A stretch of DNA of 64,000 bases from Orychophragmus violaceus. Its lineage: Eukaryota > Streptophyta > Magnoliopsida > Brassicales > Brassicaceae. The translations under genes and the position numbers were made by a program. The stretch covers positions 3,296,461-3,360,460 of the forward strand of contig CM058238.1 in the NCBI GenBank assembly GCA_030180135.1. Direction: 5' to 3'. Below are positions 34,767-48,122 of the stretch, in pieces; position 1 is the stretch's first letter, and the number at the start of each line of letters is the position of its first letter. A model generated the notes under the pieces. That model saw only the letters and a program-made list of their open reading frames with translations, had not been told where the DNA came from and searched no databases.

Positions 34767-36465
34767 CCTTCAAATGGCAAGACAGACCTGTAGTGTAAGA
34801 AAACATCATTTCACCTGAATGTCCGTCTAACAGTGATAATCAGCAATTCACTATTTTGTGTAATCATGGTTAGAAACATCAAGAGAATGTAGTAACACAT
34901 ATGCAAATGATGGTACATAAGCAAGTGAGATCATGTGAGAGAAAAAAAAAACCAAAGAAGAATTTAATTCTAGGAGCCAATGCAGAAATTGAAATAGTCC
35001 TAAACCCTAGAACTATGACCTCCCAATCGAAATTAGAAAAGATCTGTACCCATCGAGAAAATCTACCCACTGTTATCAGTTTAGATCAATTAATCGAGGC
35101 AACTGAAACAAACCAACGAATCAAACCCATACACACGATCAAGAAAAGAAAACACTATCATGCGCCAGTTTCGGAGAATGACGATGACAACCCAAAAGCC
35201 GAAACCGACAGGAAAACATACCTCAGACAATATAAAGCATATCAAATGCAACAAAGAAGAAACAAACACAACCATCAATCACAAAAAAAAAAAAAAAAAG
35301 ACGTGAACGAATACGAAAGCCAATGAAGTAAAGTAAAATCGCAGACGACAGCGTAAAGGACGATGGATATTCCCGCCAGAACAGGAACAATTGGAGAGAA
35401 TTATTAACGAGAGAGGACTCGAAATCTTACAGAGAATGTATGGAATTCGGAAATGCACGTCGTCGTCGAGAGAGAGAGGTTGTCTCTCGAAGAAGCAAAA
35501 CAGTTGTTTTAGATCTCTGGTCTCTCTCCCTCTCGCTCGCTCTCAGCTGTTTGGTCCGGTCGTCCTTCCTTATGGGAATGACGGAAGTCAATTAGCCACA
35601 CTTATTATAATTTTATACATTTTGGAGCCAACAGGTTATTTCCTTTCCAATTAATCAGTCCAGCCCATATTATATGGATTTACTAGGCCTAAAGTATTCT
35701 TAATTGGGCCTTTAAGACCTTAAGTTTGAATGGTTTTTTAATATTATTTTGTCAACGACTTCAGATGATATTTATTTTGTTTGGATGGTCACCCACAGAA
35801 AATGTCAGCAAAAAAAAAAAGAGAAAATAATATCTATTTCAAGTATGATATTTTTTTGCCTAAAATATAGCATCAATTATATATATAATATATATATATA
35901 TGTAAACAACCACCAAAAAATAATAAAATTATTTAATATAATTCTTTCGTATCTGAAGAAAAATCTCAAATAAAAGTATGGAACCGAACCTAAAAAAAAA
36001 ATTAAATCCAAATATAAACAGACAAAATATTCAAATAAATTCTAAACTTTTATATCCGAAGTATCAATCAAACCCAATTCAAAAAGAAAACAGAAAAAAT
36101 CCAAAATATTAATTATTTTATTTAACATAACAAAATTATTCAATATTATAATTATATAACTAAATATATTGATTAATTTTAAATCAAAATAATTAAAATA
36201 TCCAAATTAAACGAAATATACGAAATTTTTTGTTATATTTATCTAAATTTGACATTTTTAAATTAATTTATTTTTATTTTTGTTTTATAAAATTTTAGAT
36301 ATTTAGAATCGAATTAAACCTGAATAGAACTGAAACTAATTTAAACCAAAAATATAAAATATTGAATGAATCATGTTTGAATAAAACCAAACTTTAACGG
36401 ATATCCAAACCAATTCCAAGCCCAGGCCTAATCGGTACCAAACTCGTGTGAGAGCCGAAGCCTCG
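34767..36465. other. DDT gene leader, promoter and intergenic repeats
   Basis: The first 800 bases are the leader and promoter of the minus-strand DDT gene, with a CT-rich tract (35517-35540) and GGGCCT boxes near 35690. From about 35960 to 36430 lies copy 2 of the dispersed ACCGAA-type repeat, with words such as GGAACCGAACC, TTTTATATCCGAAGTATC and CCAAAATATTAATTAT. A (TA)n tract lies at about 35880-35900. No gene seen. Confidence 0.5.
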
Positions 36466-36499
36466 ACGCCCCACATATACCAACAACACGTACTTTTGT

Positions 36500-36540
36500 G
36501 GTAGTTACTTCTAATAAACGGCCAAGATTTCGCCACGTCA
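36500..36540. promoter_or_regulatory. MYB-recognition-like site and ACGT element upstream of FLS1
   Basis: GGTAGTTA (36500-36507, reverse complement TAACTACC) resembles the MYB recognition element bound by subgroup-7 R2R3 MYBs. CCACGTCA (36533-36540) is an ACGT-containing element. The pair lies about 110-150 bases before the start codon, as in light- and MYB-controlled flavonoid promoters. Binding is inferred. Confidence 0.5.
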
Positions 36541-36649
36541 TCACTTCCTCCCTCCTTAAAACCAACTCACTACGCTCTGCTTCTTTAAATTAAAAAATAT
36601 CCGCCATTGTTCCAGGCAAACTAAGTTTACAAAAAGCTTCATAAACCAA

Positions 36650-38348
36650 ATGGAGATCGAGAGAGTCCAAGACATTTCATCATCTTCCCTCTTAACCGAA
36701 GCCATCCCCTGGGAGTTCATCAGGTCAGAGAAAGAACAGCCGGCGATCACAACTTTCCGAGGTCCAACTCCGGCGATTCCCGTCGTTGATCTAAGCGATT
36801 TCGACGAAGAGAGTGTGGCGCGTGCGGTGGTGAAAGCGAGTGAAGAATGGGGGATTTTCCAGGTTGTTAACCACGGGATTCCGACTGAGCTTATACGGCG
36901 GTTGCAAGAAGTCGGGAGAACGTTCTTCGAGCTTCCTTCGACGGAGAAAGAGTCTGTCGCGAAGCCGGTAGATTCGAAAGATATCGAAGGATATGGAACG
37001 AAGCTGCAGAAAGATCTAGAAGGTAAAAAAGCATGGGTTGATCATCTCTTCCACCGTATCTGGCCACCGTCGTGCGTTAATTACAGATTCTGGCCTACGA
37101 ATCCACCGGAGTACAGGTACATGCCAAAAAACAAAACTGTGGTGATGAATGGTATACAGTGAAAATGTGATTTCACTATTTTTTACCATTCATAACATTC
37201 ATCACGTTTTGAAAACATGATTCCACTATATACAGCTAGATTCCACTATATACAGCTAGTTAAAATATAACTATAAAAAAGAAAATGTGATTAATCTACT
37301 ATAAGTAGCTTTTCAGCGTTTTACAGAAACTAGTTTAAGTTCAGTTCGTCCGACTAACAATTATTCAGTTATTCCGCTATTCTGCTATTCATCTACCATA
37401 TCATTCAAGCTCTGTTTCAACCGTTGAATAAATGGTTTCATGGCTATATATGTTAGGGAGGTGAACGAAGAGTACGCAATGCATGTGAAGAAACTGTCGG
37501 AGACATTATTAGGTATTCTCTCTGAAGGGTTAGGTTTACGGCGTGAGGCGTTGAAAGAAGGTCTTGGCGGAGATATGGCGGAGTATATGATGAAGATCAA
37601 CTACTATCCGCCGTGTCCTCGGCCGGATTTAGCCTTGGGAGTACCGGCGCATACTGATCTCAGTGGACTCACTCTGCTCGTACCTAACGAAGTTCCTGGA
37701 CTTCAAGTCTTCAAAGACGATCACTGGTTTGACGCCGAGTATATTCCTTCCGCCGTCATTGTCCACATCGGCGATCAGATTCTGGTCTGAACTTTTAAAA
37801 GCAAGCGCATCTTTTTCAAATTTTGAAAAATAAAAATACAAAAAAGCTTATTAGGTTTTATGATTAGCATTTAATAGTTTTGGATTTATTAAGAGTTTAG
37901 GTTTTTCCTAGAGTTAAAAATATATATAAGTTAGTTTTTAAAAATTAATTTTATTTATGTTTAGGACTAATTATAGGTTAAAGAACAGGGTCAGTGTTTG
38001 AGGGCCAGAGCGTTCTAGATATAGAATTCCTGTTAATTAGTGGATAAAAAAAATATTAGACTGCTTACCTATATTTGATATGAAATGTTAATTATTGTCA
38101 TAATTAACTTTTATTTGATGTGAAATTCGCAGAGGTTGAGTAATGGGAGGTATAAGAATGTATTGCATAGGACAACGGTGGATAAAGAGAAGACAAGAAT
38201 GTCGTGGCCAGTATTCTTGGAGCCTCACCGTGAAATGATAGTTGGACCTTTACCGGAGCTTATCGACGATGATAATCCTCCAAAGTACAAGGCTTTTGCT
38301 TTCAAGGACTACAGTTACCGCAAGCTCAATAAGCTTCCTTTGGATTGA
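36650..38348 (+). CDS. FLS1: flavonol synthase 1
   Basis: Three exons (36650-37116, 37457-37784, 38133-38348) sum exactly to 336 residues, the length of Arabidopsis FLS1. The sequence opens MEIERVQDISSSSLLTEAIP and ends KDYSYRKLNKLPLD. It is a 2-oxoglutarate/Fe(II) dioxygenase: iron ligands in VPAHTDLSG (His, Asp) and KNVLHRT (His), and the 2-oxoglutarate-binding Arg-x-Ser in TRMSWP. It oxidises dihydroflavonols (dihydrokaempferol, dihydroquercetin) to flavonols in the cytosol and ER-associated flavonoid metabolon. Reading frame and active-site residues are intact, so the enzyme should work. Intron 1 contains a 20-bp tandem duplication. Confidence 0.96.
37219..37258. repeat. 20-bp perfect tandem duplication in FLS1 intron 1
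   Basis: GATTCCACTATATACAGCTA occurs twice head to tail (37219-37238 and 37239-37258). It lies well away from both splice sites. Confidence 0.9.
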
Positions 38349-38744
38349 GAAGCAAACATCAAAGCTAGGAAGAAAAAGTGTGATGCATGTTTTCTTGTTT
38401 ATTTAAATTTTGTTGTTTTAAAATAAAACATGTTCTTGTTATGTTGCCAAGTCTTCGCCAGTTATGTAGGAACATTAATCTTCATACTCAAACACCAAAC
38501 ACTTCCCGCTGTTAACAATAGTTGATACGATAGGAGCGGTTTCAGTCGGACTTTTGAGCATAATATTACAACGGGACCAAATGAATTATAATGTAATGGA
38601 TCTTTCTTGAGTGAGAACACGATGTTCCGGATAAGAAAACGTTGGAGGAGATAAGTCCATAGCAGGAGCCAAGACTATTCAGAGCACACCTTTAATAATG
38701 ATATATCAAAATATATCAAAATACAAAAATGTATGAAAGTGAAG

Positions 38745-39145
38745 GAGAAGAGGTTTTTTATAGAAACCGATGTGAAATAAGAATCCCAAGTATCTTATAA
38801 AAATATTCATAAAACTTGTGTCATTCATTAGGTGGTTTAATTTTTATTTTAAAATAAATTTTATTTTTAACTAAATAAAATTAAAACTAATGATATTAAA
38901 TCGGTAAGAACCTCAAATTGAAAAAAAAAAAATACAAAATAATAGTACGAAAGAGAAGGAACAGAGGTTTCCTATAAGAACCATATATCTCAAATAAGAA
39001 TCATAAATATCTCATGAAGATACCCTCAAAAATGTGTTATTCTTTAGTTGGTTTATTTTTTTCTAAAATTAAATTTTATTTATTATAAAATAAAATTTAA
39101 ACTAACGATATTAAATTGGTAAGAATTTCAAATAGAACTAATTAA
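38745..39145. repeat. pair of diverged direct repeats of about 190 bp
   Basis: Both copies follow the same order: AGAGGTTT, then TATAGAAACC or TATAAGAACC, then AAATAAGAATC, then TTAGGTGGTTTA or TTAGTTGGTTTA, then TGATATTAAATCGGTAAGAA or CGATATTAAATTGGTAAGAA. No coding capacity. They may be ends or solo copies of an unnamed element. Confidence 0.65.
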
Positions 39146-40187
39146 AAATTAAAACAATTGAGGGTTTTACCAATGAAAATGGTCTTAGATCTCTTTTTAC
39201 ATTTTGTGAGGGATTTTTTGTTTGTTAAATGAATTCTAAGCTACAGGCTACCCGGATCAGTCCACCCACATCTGACCCACCTGACCAAATCCGACTCGGA
39301 TCAAGTCAGTTTTACTGGTGGTTATTGGTTATTAGATAAGGAGATCATCTTGTAATGCATTTGGCCTTATATTCGCTCTCAATATGACTAATTACTAATT
39401 TGATATTAATAAAATTAATTTAATTACTATATTAGCTTTATTTTATTAATAAAATCGTATTATTTATATAAATTTTGAATTTAGATTTGGATAAATATAA
39501 ATGATAACTAATATGTAAATTAATATATATATATATATATATTTTTTAATTTATTATAATTAGTAAAAAAATATTTACAAAGTAAATTTAGATATATATA
39601 CATAATTTTAGATAATAATTTATTGTTTTGCTATTAATTTTAAATTTATATATAAACTATAAAATGTTTTAATAAAAATTAAATATAATAATTTTATATT
39701 ATGTTTAATTATAATTAATATTGAATGAATGATTTACAAAATATATTAACGGTTGTGCTCGCACCAGTAATTTAATATTAACATTGGTTCTATATTTACT
39801 GGTTAATTATTTTTTCCCTACCAATCAAATTTATTGACACTAAAAAGAGTTTATAAGATATAGAAATCATCATTTTATATGTTAACATAAATAAAATTAA
39901 CTAAAAATAATTTCGAAAAATATAGAGTAACTAAACTTTCCTATCAGAAGTCTTAAAAGTAAACAAATAAAATCTGTTATTCTTTTTTTTTCATATACAT
40001 TCTAATCACTCTCTTGGATAAAACTCCAATATGGATTTGGCATAACATCGAATGAAAAAGAAAATTGAGAGCTATTTAGCAATAATTGAGAGTAATTTGT
40101 CATTAATTAAATTAGATTGATTATTAATTTACTATTAATTAAATTAGGCTAATTATTGTATTAACCTTAATTTATATTGATAATTTT

Positions 40188-40390
40188 TTATGTTTTTAAT
40201 TTTATTTTAGAGAAATATATAAATTTGGATAAAATGAGATGATAAATATGAAATATTTATGAAGTTTTTAAGTTTTATTTTAGAGATATACATAAACTTG
40301 GATAAAAAATAAAAATTAAGATGAGATGATAAATATAAAAATATTTATAAATGTTTTTAATTTTATTTTAGAGATATACATAATCTTCAA
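40188..40390. repeat. three-unit AT-rich tandem array
   Basis: Units of roughly 85-100 bp share TTTTATTTTAGAGATATACA, followed by ACTTGGATAAAA and GAGATGATAAATAT. The third unit is cut short near 40390. Confidence 0.6.
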
Positions 40391-41513
40391 AAAAAATATA
40401 AACATAAATATGTTTATGAATATTGTTAAATATTAATAATTATTGTTTTGAATTTTATATTGTAAATTCGTATTATTTATATAAACTTTTAATTATATAT
40501 AAATGATAAAAATAATTTAAATAAAATATTTATGTATTTATTTTTATACATAAAATATATAATTGGAATATATATTATTATTATTAATTTTATTTATAAT
40601 AAATTTTAAAATATCTTATTAAATATAATAATGTATGTATGTTTAATTATAAATAGTCTCATATATATTTTTATAATAATATTATTATTGTTAAACTCAT
40701 CATTGAAAAGTCCAAACCTTTGAGCATGTTTGGTTTCTTCTGAAGAAGAAGTAAGAAGAGTGAGAAAAGAGGCAAATATGTGGTTTTTACTTGCACGGAA
40801 TTGAGACAAACAAAAAGACACGAAGTTGAGTCAATGTCGTAGTAATACGGGAAGAGTTGACCGACCAATCCATCACCGCTTGTGTCTGTTTCTTTTCTAA
40901 CTTTGAGACTAAAGAAAAAGTTTTAAGACTTTTCTCGTTGTGTTTCAATATCAATCTCGTTTTTCTCGTTTTCGTTTAAAACATCACTCTCGTTCTCGTT
41001 TTGGAGAGTGGTGTTTTGTGGTCTCAAGTGAGGTCACTGCACAGAACCGACTTCTGATTCATATATGTTTGGTTGCATATAAGAACATATAAAGATGCGA
41101 TGGAAGAAGCTGTTATGTGACAACATGTTAGATCATTTCAATTTAATGATACACTTTTCAGAAGACAAGTATCCCATTGCCTAAGATTGTTTCAAAAACA
41201 TTACATGATGATCATTCTAAAACGTGCTCCATTCTTGGAAACAAAAAGGGTAAGAGGATAAGATCAAGAAATCATAAACAAATATTGCAATTGGAATATG
41301 CAAGACTAAACATTTATTTCGGAATCAAAAGAACCAAAAATTTGGGTAACAGTGAATGAATATGTTCAGCATCATCTCGCAGCTCTCACACTCGTAATGA
41401 TGGGAATCACAATGCATTAGCAGCTCAGCCTAAAGCATTGCTTTTGTTTTTTTTCGTTATTGTCAACAGAAAGATGAGACGTATTAAGCATCCGAAAGAG
41501 ATGAATGAAGCCC

Positions 41514-44113
41514 TTAAGCTGCTGCCTCCTTGGAGATCTTCTCTGCTTTGGCAACAACCTCGTCGATGCCACCAACCATGTAAAACGATTGTTCAGGAAG
41601 ATCATCGTACTTACCATCGAGCAAACCCTGCAACAATTTACGATTCATATGAGCTCATAATATGGCAGACAATAATGGAGTAGGGATAAAGTCATATGGG
41701 CATATTGATATACTTGGAAACTGTTGATGTTTTCCTTAAGGTCAACGTATTTTCCAGGGGCACCCGTGAAGATCTCAGCAACATGGAATGGCTGACTCAA
41801 GAATCTTTGAATCTTACGGGCACGGGCAACAGTCAACTTGTCATCTTCACTTAGCTCATCCATTCCCAAAATGGCTATAATATCTTGCAAATTCTTGTAG
41901 TTCTGTAGCACTTTCTGCACACCACGGGCCGTGTTGTAGTGCTCCTCACCCAGAATGTGTGGCGAAAGCATACGGGATGTTGAATCCAGAGGATCCACAG
42001 CAGGATAGATACCAAGCTCAGAAATCTTCACATGGGAAAGACAAAAGGTATAAAGACGTCAGCTTTATGAGCCTTCCACAAAAGAAACCCTGAAATATAT
42101 CATCTGAAAGGAGACAAGTTCTCACCTGTCTTGAAAGCACGGTTGTGGCATCCAAGTGAGCAAAAGTTGTGGCAGGAGCAGGATCTGTCAAATCATCAGC
42201 AGGGACATAGATGGCTTGCACTGAGGTGATAGAACCCTTCTTGGTGGTTGTGATTCGCTCTTGAAGAGCACCAAGATCGGAAGCCAGAGTTGGCTGGTAA
42301 CCAACAGCAGATGGGATACGACCAAGCAAAGCAGACACTTCAGAATTAGCCTACACAAGAGAGTACGCCGGAGTTAGATTAACAGCCTCTTCATCAATAT
42401 AAGGCACACAGATGCTAATTGACAGAGCAAACATCATAGCTCACCTGAGTGAAACGGAAAATGTTGTCAATGAAAAGCAACACATCTTGGCCTTCGGCAT
42501 CACGGAAATACTCAGCTACGGTCAAACCAGTAAGTCCCACACGGGCACGAGCACCTGGGGGCTCGTTCATTTGTCCATACACAAGAGCACATTTGCTCTC
42601 GGACTGTTAAGATGGGAAGAGAGAGAGAGAGAGAGAGAAATCAGTAACAAAGATCAATCAAAGACCATGTTCCGGAAAAAGAACAAGTGAAAATTAATCC
42701 AATGATTTGAAAACCTGCTTCTCGCCTAGCTTGATGACACCACTCTCAATCATTTCTCTGTACAAGTCATTGCCTTCACGAGTTCTTTCTCCCACACCAG
42801 CAAACACGGAGAAACCACCTGTTCTTTCAAAAGAAGTAGCAATAAATAAACTACAACAGGAGCACCACTGTGTAAACTGTAAACTAATTAAAAACACCCT
42901 GAGACTGAGAGAGTTAAACAGACCATGAGCTTTGGCAACATTGTTAATCAGTTCCATGATGAGCACTGTTTTCCCAACACCAGCACCGCCAAAGAGCCCA
43001 ATCTTTCCTCCTCTTTGGTAAGGAGCCAGCAGATCAACAACCTGGAACGAAAGCAGGATATGTTAGCTTGGAACAAGAACGACAGCAAGTGTAGGCTATG
43101 GGAAAAACGCTGAGCACATATTCAACCTTAATACCAGTGGCAAGGATCTCTTGTCCGGTGGCTAGATCAACTAAAGCCGGAGCATCTCTGTGAATAGGTA
43201 AGTAGTGGTCGGTCTCTGAGAAAAAAAAGGAAAGACACATTGTCATTACCGGTTCCAGAAAGTGAGGCTTGATCAACTATGGATTAGACTTCTTACTAAT
43301 TTCGCCTCTTTCGTCGATGGGTTCTCCAAGAACATTCATGATACGTCCAAGGGTAGCTCTACCAACAGGGACCTTAAAATGAGAACAAACCAAAAGTCAT
43401 ATTTCCATTATCACAACTTACTCAGATTAAGGGCAGCATCAAATAAATCGTTATCTATGTTAACAAATCACTTAGGCATAAAGTTCAATGGAAATGAATA
43501 AACTTTTGAATTAAACAGTGGATCTGGGCAAGGTCAACGTTGAGATAAGGAATCACGAATTCACAGATCTAGACAAAGTAATGGCAACAGAAAACCTATC
43601 GACTCCATGATTCCTCATGAACGACGGAGATGGAAGGATACTTACAGTGATTGGAGCGCCAGTGTTGAGAACGCGTCGCCCACGAACGAGACCCTCCGTA
43701 CCATCCATAGCAATGGTCCTGACAACATTCTGACCCAAATGATGTGACACCTCAAGCACCAGCCTCGTGGGATGGTCTTGCACCTCGAGAGATGTCATGA
43801 TCGGAGGTAATCCCTCCTGATCTTCGAATCTCACATCAACAATGGCACCGATAACCTGGCACACCTTCCCGATCGCACCTTTACCACCGTAATCATAGGT
43901 CTTCTTAGCCTCATCCTTAGCTGGAGCAGACGCAGCCGAGTTTGCCGGTGAAGAGGTAGAATATTCGGCCACGCGTCCGAGGAGGTTACCAAAAGGAGCA
44001 GCGCATCGGGCTGGAGAAGGAGACGAAAGCCTAGGGTTTCGGCTCCCGAATCTGGCAGCAGATCTACCGGAAGATGAACGGAGAAGCGATGCTAAGACTC
44101 TCCGGGACGCCAT
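41514..44113 (-). CDS. mitochondrial ATP synthase F1 subunit beta, copy 1
   Basis: Nine exons on the minus strand encode a full beta subunit of roughly 550 residues. A Ser/Arg-rich mitochondrial presequence ([20 protein letters not shown]) precedes the mature part. Walker A reads [12 protein letters not shown], Walker [13 protein letters not shown], the catalytic Glu lies in [10 protein letters not shown], and the DELSEED-type lever is DELSEDDKL. The end is KISKEAAA. It forms the catalytic sites of the mitochondrial F1-ATPase. Leader and promoter closely resemble copy 3, including the spacing of TGGGCT-type boxes. All exon borders match the other two copies, so these are genomic duplicates, not retrocopies. 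Confidence 0.95.
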
Positions 44114-45009
44114 GATTGTGTTGTTGTTTCAGTGAGAGAGGAAATGCTAGGGTAACTACAGAACCTGAATCTACAGCTTCACTTGTTGTATTTGGTGGGC
44201 TTTGCTAATGAGCTTATTTGGGCCTATTCAATTAAATCTTAAAATTGAATATGCCCAAGGAAAGTAGACTGCTGTTGTTTTCCTAAACAATCCAATCATG
44301 CTCATGCATACTGTACTTTTGCCGGATTACTACCAAGTGTTATGATAGAGGCTCAGAAGATTCTCTTTCAAAGCTTCGTGAACTGCTCTTTAGGTTGATA
44401 TGCGTAAGAAATTCTGCATAAGAAGAAGAATAACCCTGGGAAGAGCTGAAGGACTGGATTAATCTCAACTAACTATATATGTAAAACTCTTTTGATTTTG
44501 TCTGATCTTAAAGATTTTGCTTTTGTTTGATATCAGTGCTTTAAAGCAATGTTTTGGTAATGTAAGTTGTCTCAAGCTAGACTGGAGAAACATTGCAACC
44601 ATACAGAGTTCAGTTAACACTGAAAATCCAAAGTACTAGTTAAAGCAGACAACATCATTAGATGAATCGAACTCTTTGGAAACCACAAACCAGGTGGAAT
44701 GTAAACCAACAATAATCAGGTTAAAATATTCATGTGCATTTGTAAGGACTTGAGTAAATGAGGACAGCTGCAAATTGTATACGTAGATGAAAATATGTCA
44801 TGTAAAATCAACCAAAAATCTGAGGAACAGTGAGTGAATATGTTCAGCATCATCTCAGGTCTCTCATGGCATTTGAACCGAAAAAAACTATAAATACGGA
44901 ACTCAAATTCCGTTTGGTTGGGGAACTCACAGGCATTGGGTTTTCCTTTTCGTTATTGTCAACAAAAGAAAAGAAGTATTTAGCATATGAAAGAGATGAA
45001 TCCAAGCTT
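44114..45009. promoter_or_regulatory. promoter of ATP synthase beta copy 1 and 3' region of copy 2
   Basis: Next to the start codon lies a leader shared with copy 3. Beyond it (about 44194-44220) lie TGGGCT and TGGGCC boxes on the plus strand, the 'site II' class found in promoters of nuclear respiratory genes. The distal part (about 44820-44880) shares GTGAATATGTTCAGCATCAT with the 3' flank of copy 1 (about 41350-41380), so the duplication unit included 3' flanking DNA. Confidence 0.6.
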
Positions 45010-47678
45010 CTATGCTGCTGCCTCCTTAGAGATCTTCTCTGCCTTTGCAACCACCTCGTCGATACCTCCAACCATGTAAAATGATTGTTCCGGAAGATCA
45101 TCATACTTACCATCGAGCAAACCCTGCAACAAACAAGACAATATTCCATTTGGTTACAAAATGTTTTATCTATGGCAGAGTAAAGCTAGTAAACGTAGCA
45201 ATCGACACACATAATTCTTCTATACTGGAAATAAACTATAGCTCAAATTCAAATCCACATTCATGGAGTTGTGAGGGAGTATTAAAACCTTTAGGACCTC
45301 ACAGCAACTACATTTATAGAAAGCAATGTTGTGTGTATCAAAGTGTTGTGAGTTTTAGTAGGCATATATACCTGGAAACTGTTGATGTTTTCCTTAAGAT
45401 CAACGTATTTTCCAGGGGCACCCGTGAAGATCTCAGCAACATGGAATGGCTGACTTAAGAACCTCTGGATCTTACGGGCACGGGCAACAGTCAACTTGTC
45501 ATCTTCACTTAGCTCATCCATTCCCAAAATTGCAATAATATCTTGCAAGTTCTTGTAGTTTTGTAGCACTTTCTGCACGCCACGAGCTGTGTTGTAGTGC
45601 TCCTCACCCAGAATGTGAGGCGAGAGCATGCGGGATGTTGAATCCAGAGGATCCACAGCAGGATAGATACCAAGCTCAGAAATCTTCAAAAGGGAAAGAC
45701 AAAAGTGTAAAGATGTCAGCTTTAAGAGGCTAACCACAAAATAACTCTGAAAAATATCATCAGGAGACAAATTAAGACCTGTCTTGAAAGCACGGTTGTG
45801 GCATCCAAGTGAGCAAAAGTTGTTGCAGGAGCAGGATCTGTCAAATCATCAGCGGGGACATAGATGGCTTGCACTGAAGTGATAGAACCTTTCTTCGTGG
45901 TTGTGATTCGCTCTTGAAGAGCACCAAGATCGGACGCCAGAGTGGGCTGGTAACCCACAGCAGATGGGATACGACCAAGCAAAGCAGACACTTCAGAGTT
46001 GGCCTACACAAGAGAGTAAACCGGAGTTAAATTTTACAATCTCCCCATCAATACATGCCAGATAGATGCTGATAGATAGAGCAAACAACATAGTTCACCT
46101 GAGTAAAACGGAAAATGTTGTCAATGAAAAGCAACACATCTTGGCCTTCAGCATCACGGAAATACTCAGCAACAGTCAAACCAGTAAGTCCAACACGAGC
46201 ACGGGCACCCGGGGGCTCGTTCATTTGTCCATAAACAAGAGCACATTTGCTCTCAGACTGTTGGATGGGAAAACAAAGAGAACTCAGCAACAAAGATCAA
46301 TCAGGTGGCAATTTCCGGAAAAATAAAAGTGAAGATTAATCCAAACTATTTAAAAACCTGTTTCTCGCCTAGCTTGATGACACCACTCTCAATCATCTCT
46401 CTGTACAAGTCATTACCTTCACGAGTTCGTTCTCCAACACCAGCAAACACGGAGAAACCACCTATTCATCAGAAAAAGTATCAATAAACAAACTAAAACA
46501 GGAGCACAACTGTGCAAACTACTTAAAAACACCAAGAGAGTTAAACAGACCATGAGCTTTCGCAACATTGTTGATCAGTTCCATAATGAGCACAGTTTTG
46601 CCAACACCAGCACCGCCAAAGAGCCCAATCTTTCCTCCTCTTTGGTAAGGGGCAAGGAGATCAACAACCTAAAGACAAACAACAAAAGACAAGACAGGTG
46701 AAAGACAAGACAGGTGAAACAGTGAGAACAGTGCTGAGCTAGGACCCATATTGTACCTTAATTCCAGTAGCCAGGATCTCTTGACCAGTAGCTAGATCAA
46801 CTAAAGCCGGAGCGTCTCTGTGAATGGGTAAGTAATGATCCGTCTCTGTGCAAGAGCAAGAGCAAATGGTCATTGACAGTTTTGCAAAGAAATTAGACAC
46901 TGATTAAGTTTAGCCTAGACTTCTTACTAATTTCGCCTCTCTCATCAATTGGTTCTCCAAGAACGTTCATGATACGTCCAAGTGTAGCCCTTCCAACAGG
47001 GACCTGAGTAAACAGATAACAACCAACGGTCAGACTCACCACGTCGTAACGCATGAATCTATGGAAAAGAACGAGACTTTCGGAAAAAGTCAATGATAAG
47101 ATACAGATCAGAAACCAGACGAGTTGAGTTGCCATAAACGGATCTAAACCAAGAGGTCAAATGGCCAGACTTTCGCAACCATAGAGATCACTTACAGTAA
47201 TTGGAGCGCCAGTGTTGAGAACACGACGTCCACGGACGAGACCCTCTGTACCATCCATAGCAATAGTCCTGACGACATTTTGACCCAAGTGATGTGACAC
47301 CTCAAGCACCAGCCTGGTGGGATGGTCTTGCACCTCGAGAGATGTCATGATCGGAGGTAATCCCTCCTGATCCTCGAATCTCACATCAACAATGGCACCA
47401 ATGACCTGGCAAACCTTCCCGATCGCACCTTTTCCACCGTAATCATAAGTCTTCTTCGCCTCATCTTTACCAGGAGAGGAAGATGGCGCAGCAGAATTAG
47501 CCGGGGAAGAGGTCGAATACTCGGCGACTCGGCCGAGAAGGGTCCCACATGGAGCGACGCGATGCGCGGGGCTGGGTGAGGGAAGCCTAGGATTGCGGCT
47601 CCCGAGCAAGGAGGACTTAGAAGTAGATCTGGCTGACGTTGAACGGACAAGCGATGATAAGATTCGTCGACTCGCCAT
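45010..47678 (-). CDS. mitochondrial ATP synthase F1 subunit beta, copy 2
   Basis: Same nine-exon structure and practically the same mature protein as copies 1 and 3 ([29 protein letters not shown]). The presequence is clearly different (MASRRILSSLVRSTSARSTS, then SSLLGSRNPRLPSPSPAHR), longer and with fewer shared residues. This marks copy 2 as the older branch of the cluster. A GTG codon precedes the ATG but the ATG is the plausible start. The gene sits back to back with copy 3, with starts 557 bp apart. Confidence 0.95.
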
Positions 47679-48122
47679 CACTGAGCAATAGAGAGATGGA
47701 GAGTGAACGAGGGGGCTAGGGTTAAAAATGAAATCGTCTCAGCGCGCATCTCTATAACGAACGAAGACCACTTCTTCAGTGACACGTGTTTCGTTTTGGT
47801 AATGACACGTGTTAGTATCTTGGTTATTTTAGACAAGCCCATTAATTCAACGGAAATAATAAAAAGATTAGGCAATAAGTTTAGACAATTTTCAGACAAC
47901 AACATGACAAAATGCAAACTTAGGAATTATTTTGTTAATCAAACGATTTTCTCAATAATTAGATTTGTATATGTCGATTTTCAGATAGTGTTTGGCATGA
48001 TCAAACTTTGCCCTCTAGCAATATAATTTGTTGATTAGAAGCTTTATTTGGATCTCCAAGGGTCATTTTCTTAATTAGCTCTATTTGGACCCCTAGTGTT
48101 CTTACACATATCTTCAAAAAAC

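Larger units (their letters stand above)
38349..41513. other. gene-poor AT-rich spacer with repeats
   Basis: More than 3 kb without a gene. It contains a pair of diverged direct repeats (about 38745-38925 and 38950-39145), a short (TA)n run near 39525-39541 and a three-unit tandem array at about 40188-40390. Long AT-only stretches with TTTATATATAAA-like palindromes fill 39420-40650. The final 200 bases are the 3' region of the first ATP synthase gene. Two genes found here in Arabidopsis (At5g08650 and At5g08660, from memory) leave no trace I can see. Confidence 0.55.

Noticed and set aside
40600..40870. Overlapping minus-strand ORFs in the AT-rich spacer
   Set aside because: Leu/Ile/Phe-rich peptides typical of random AT-rich DNA, with no conserved motif.
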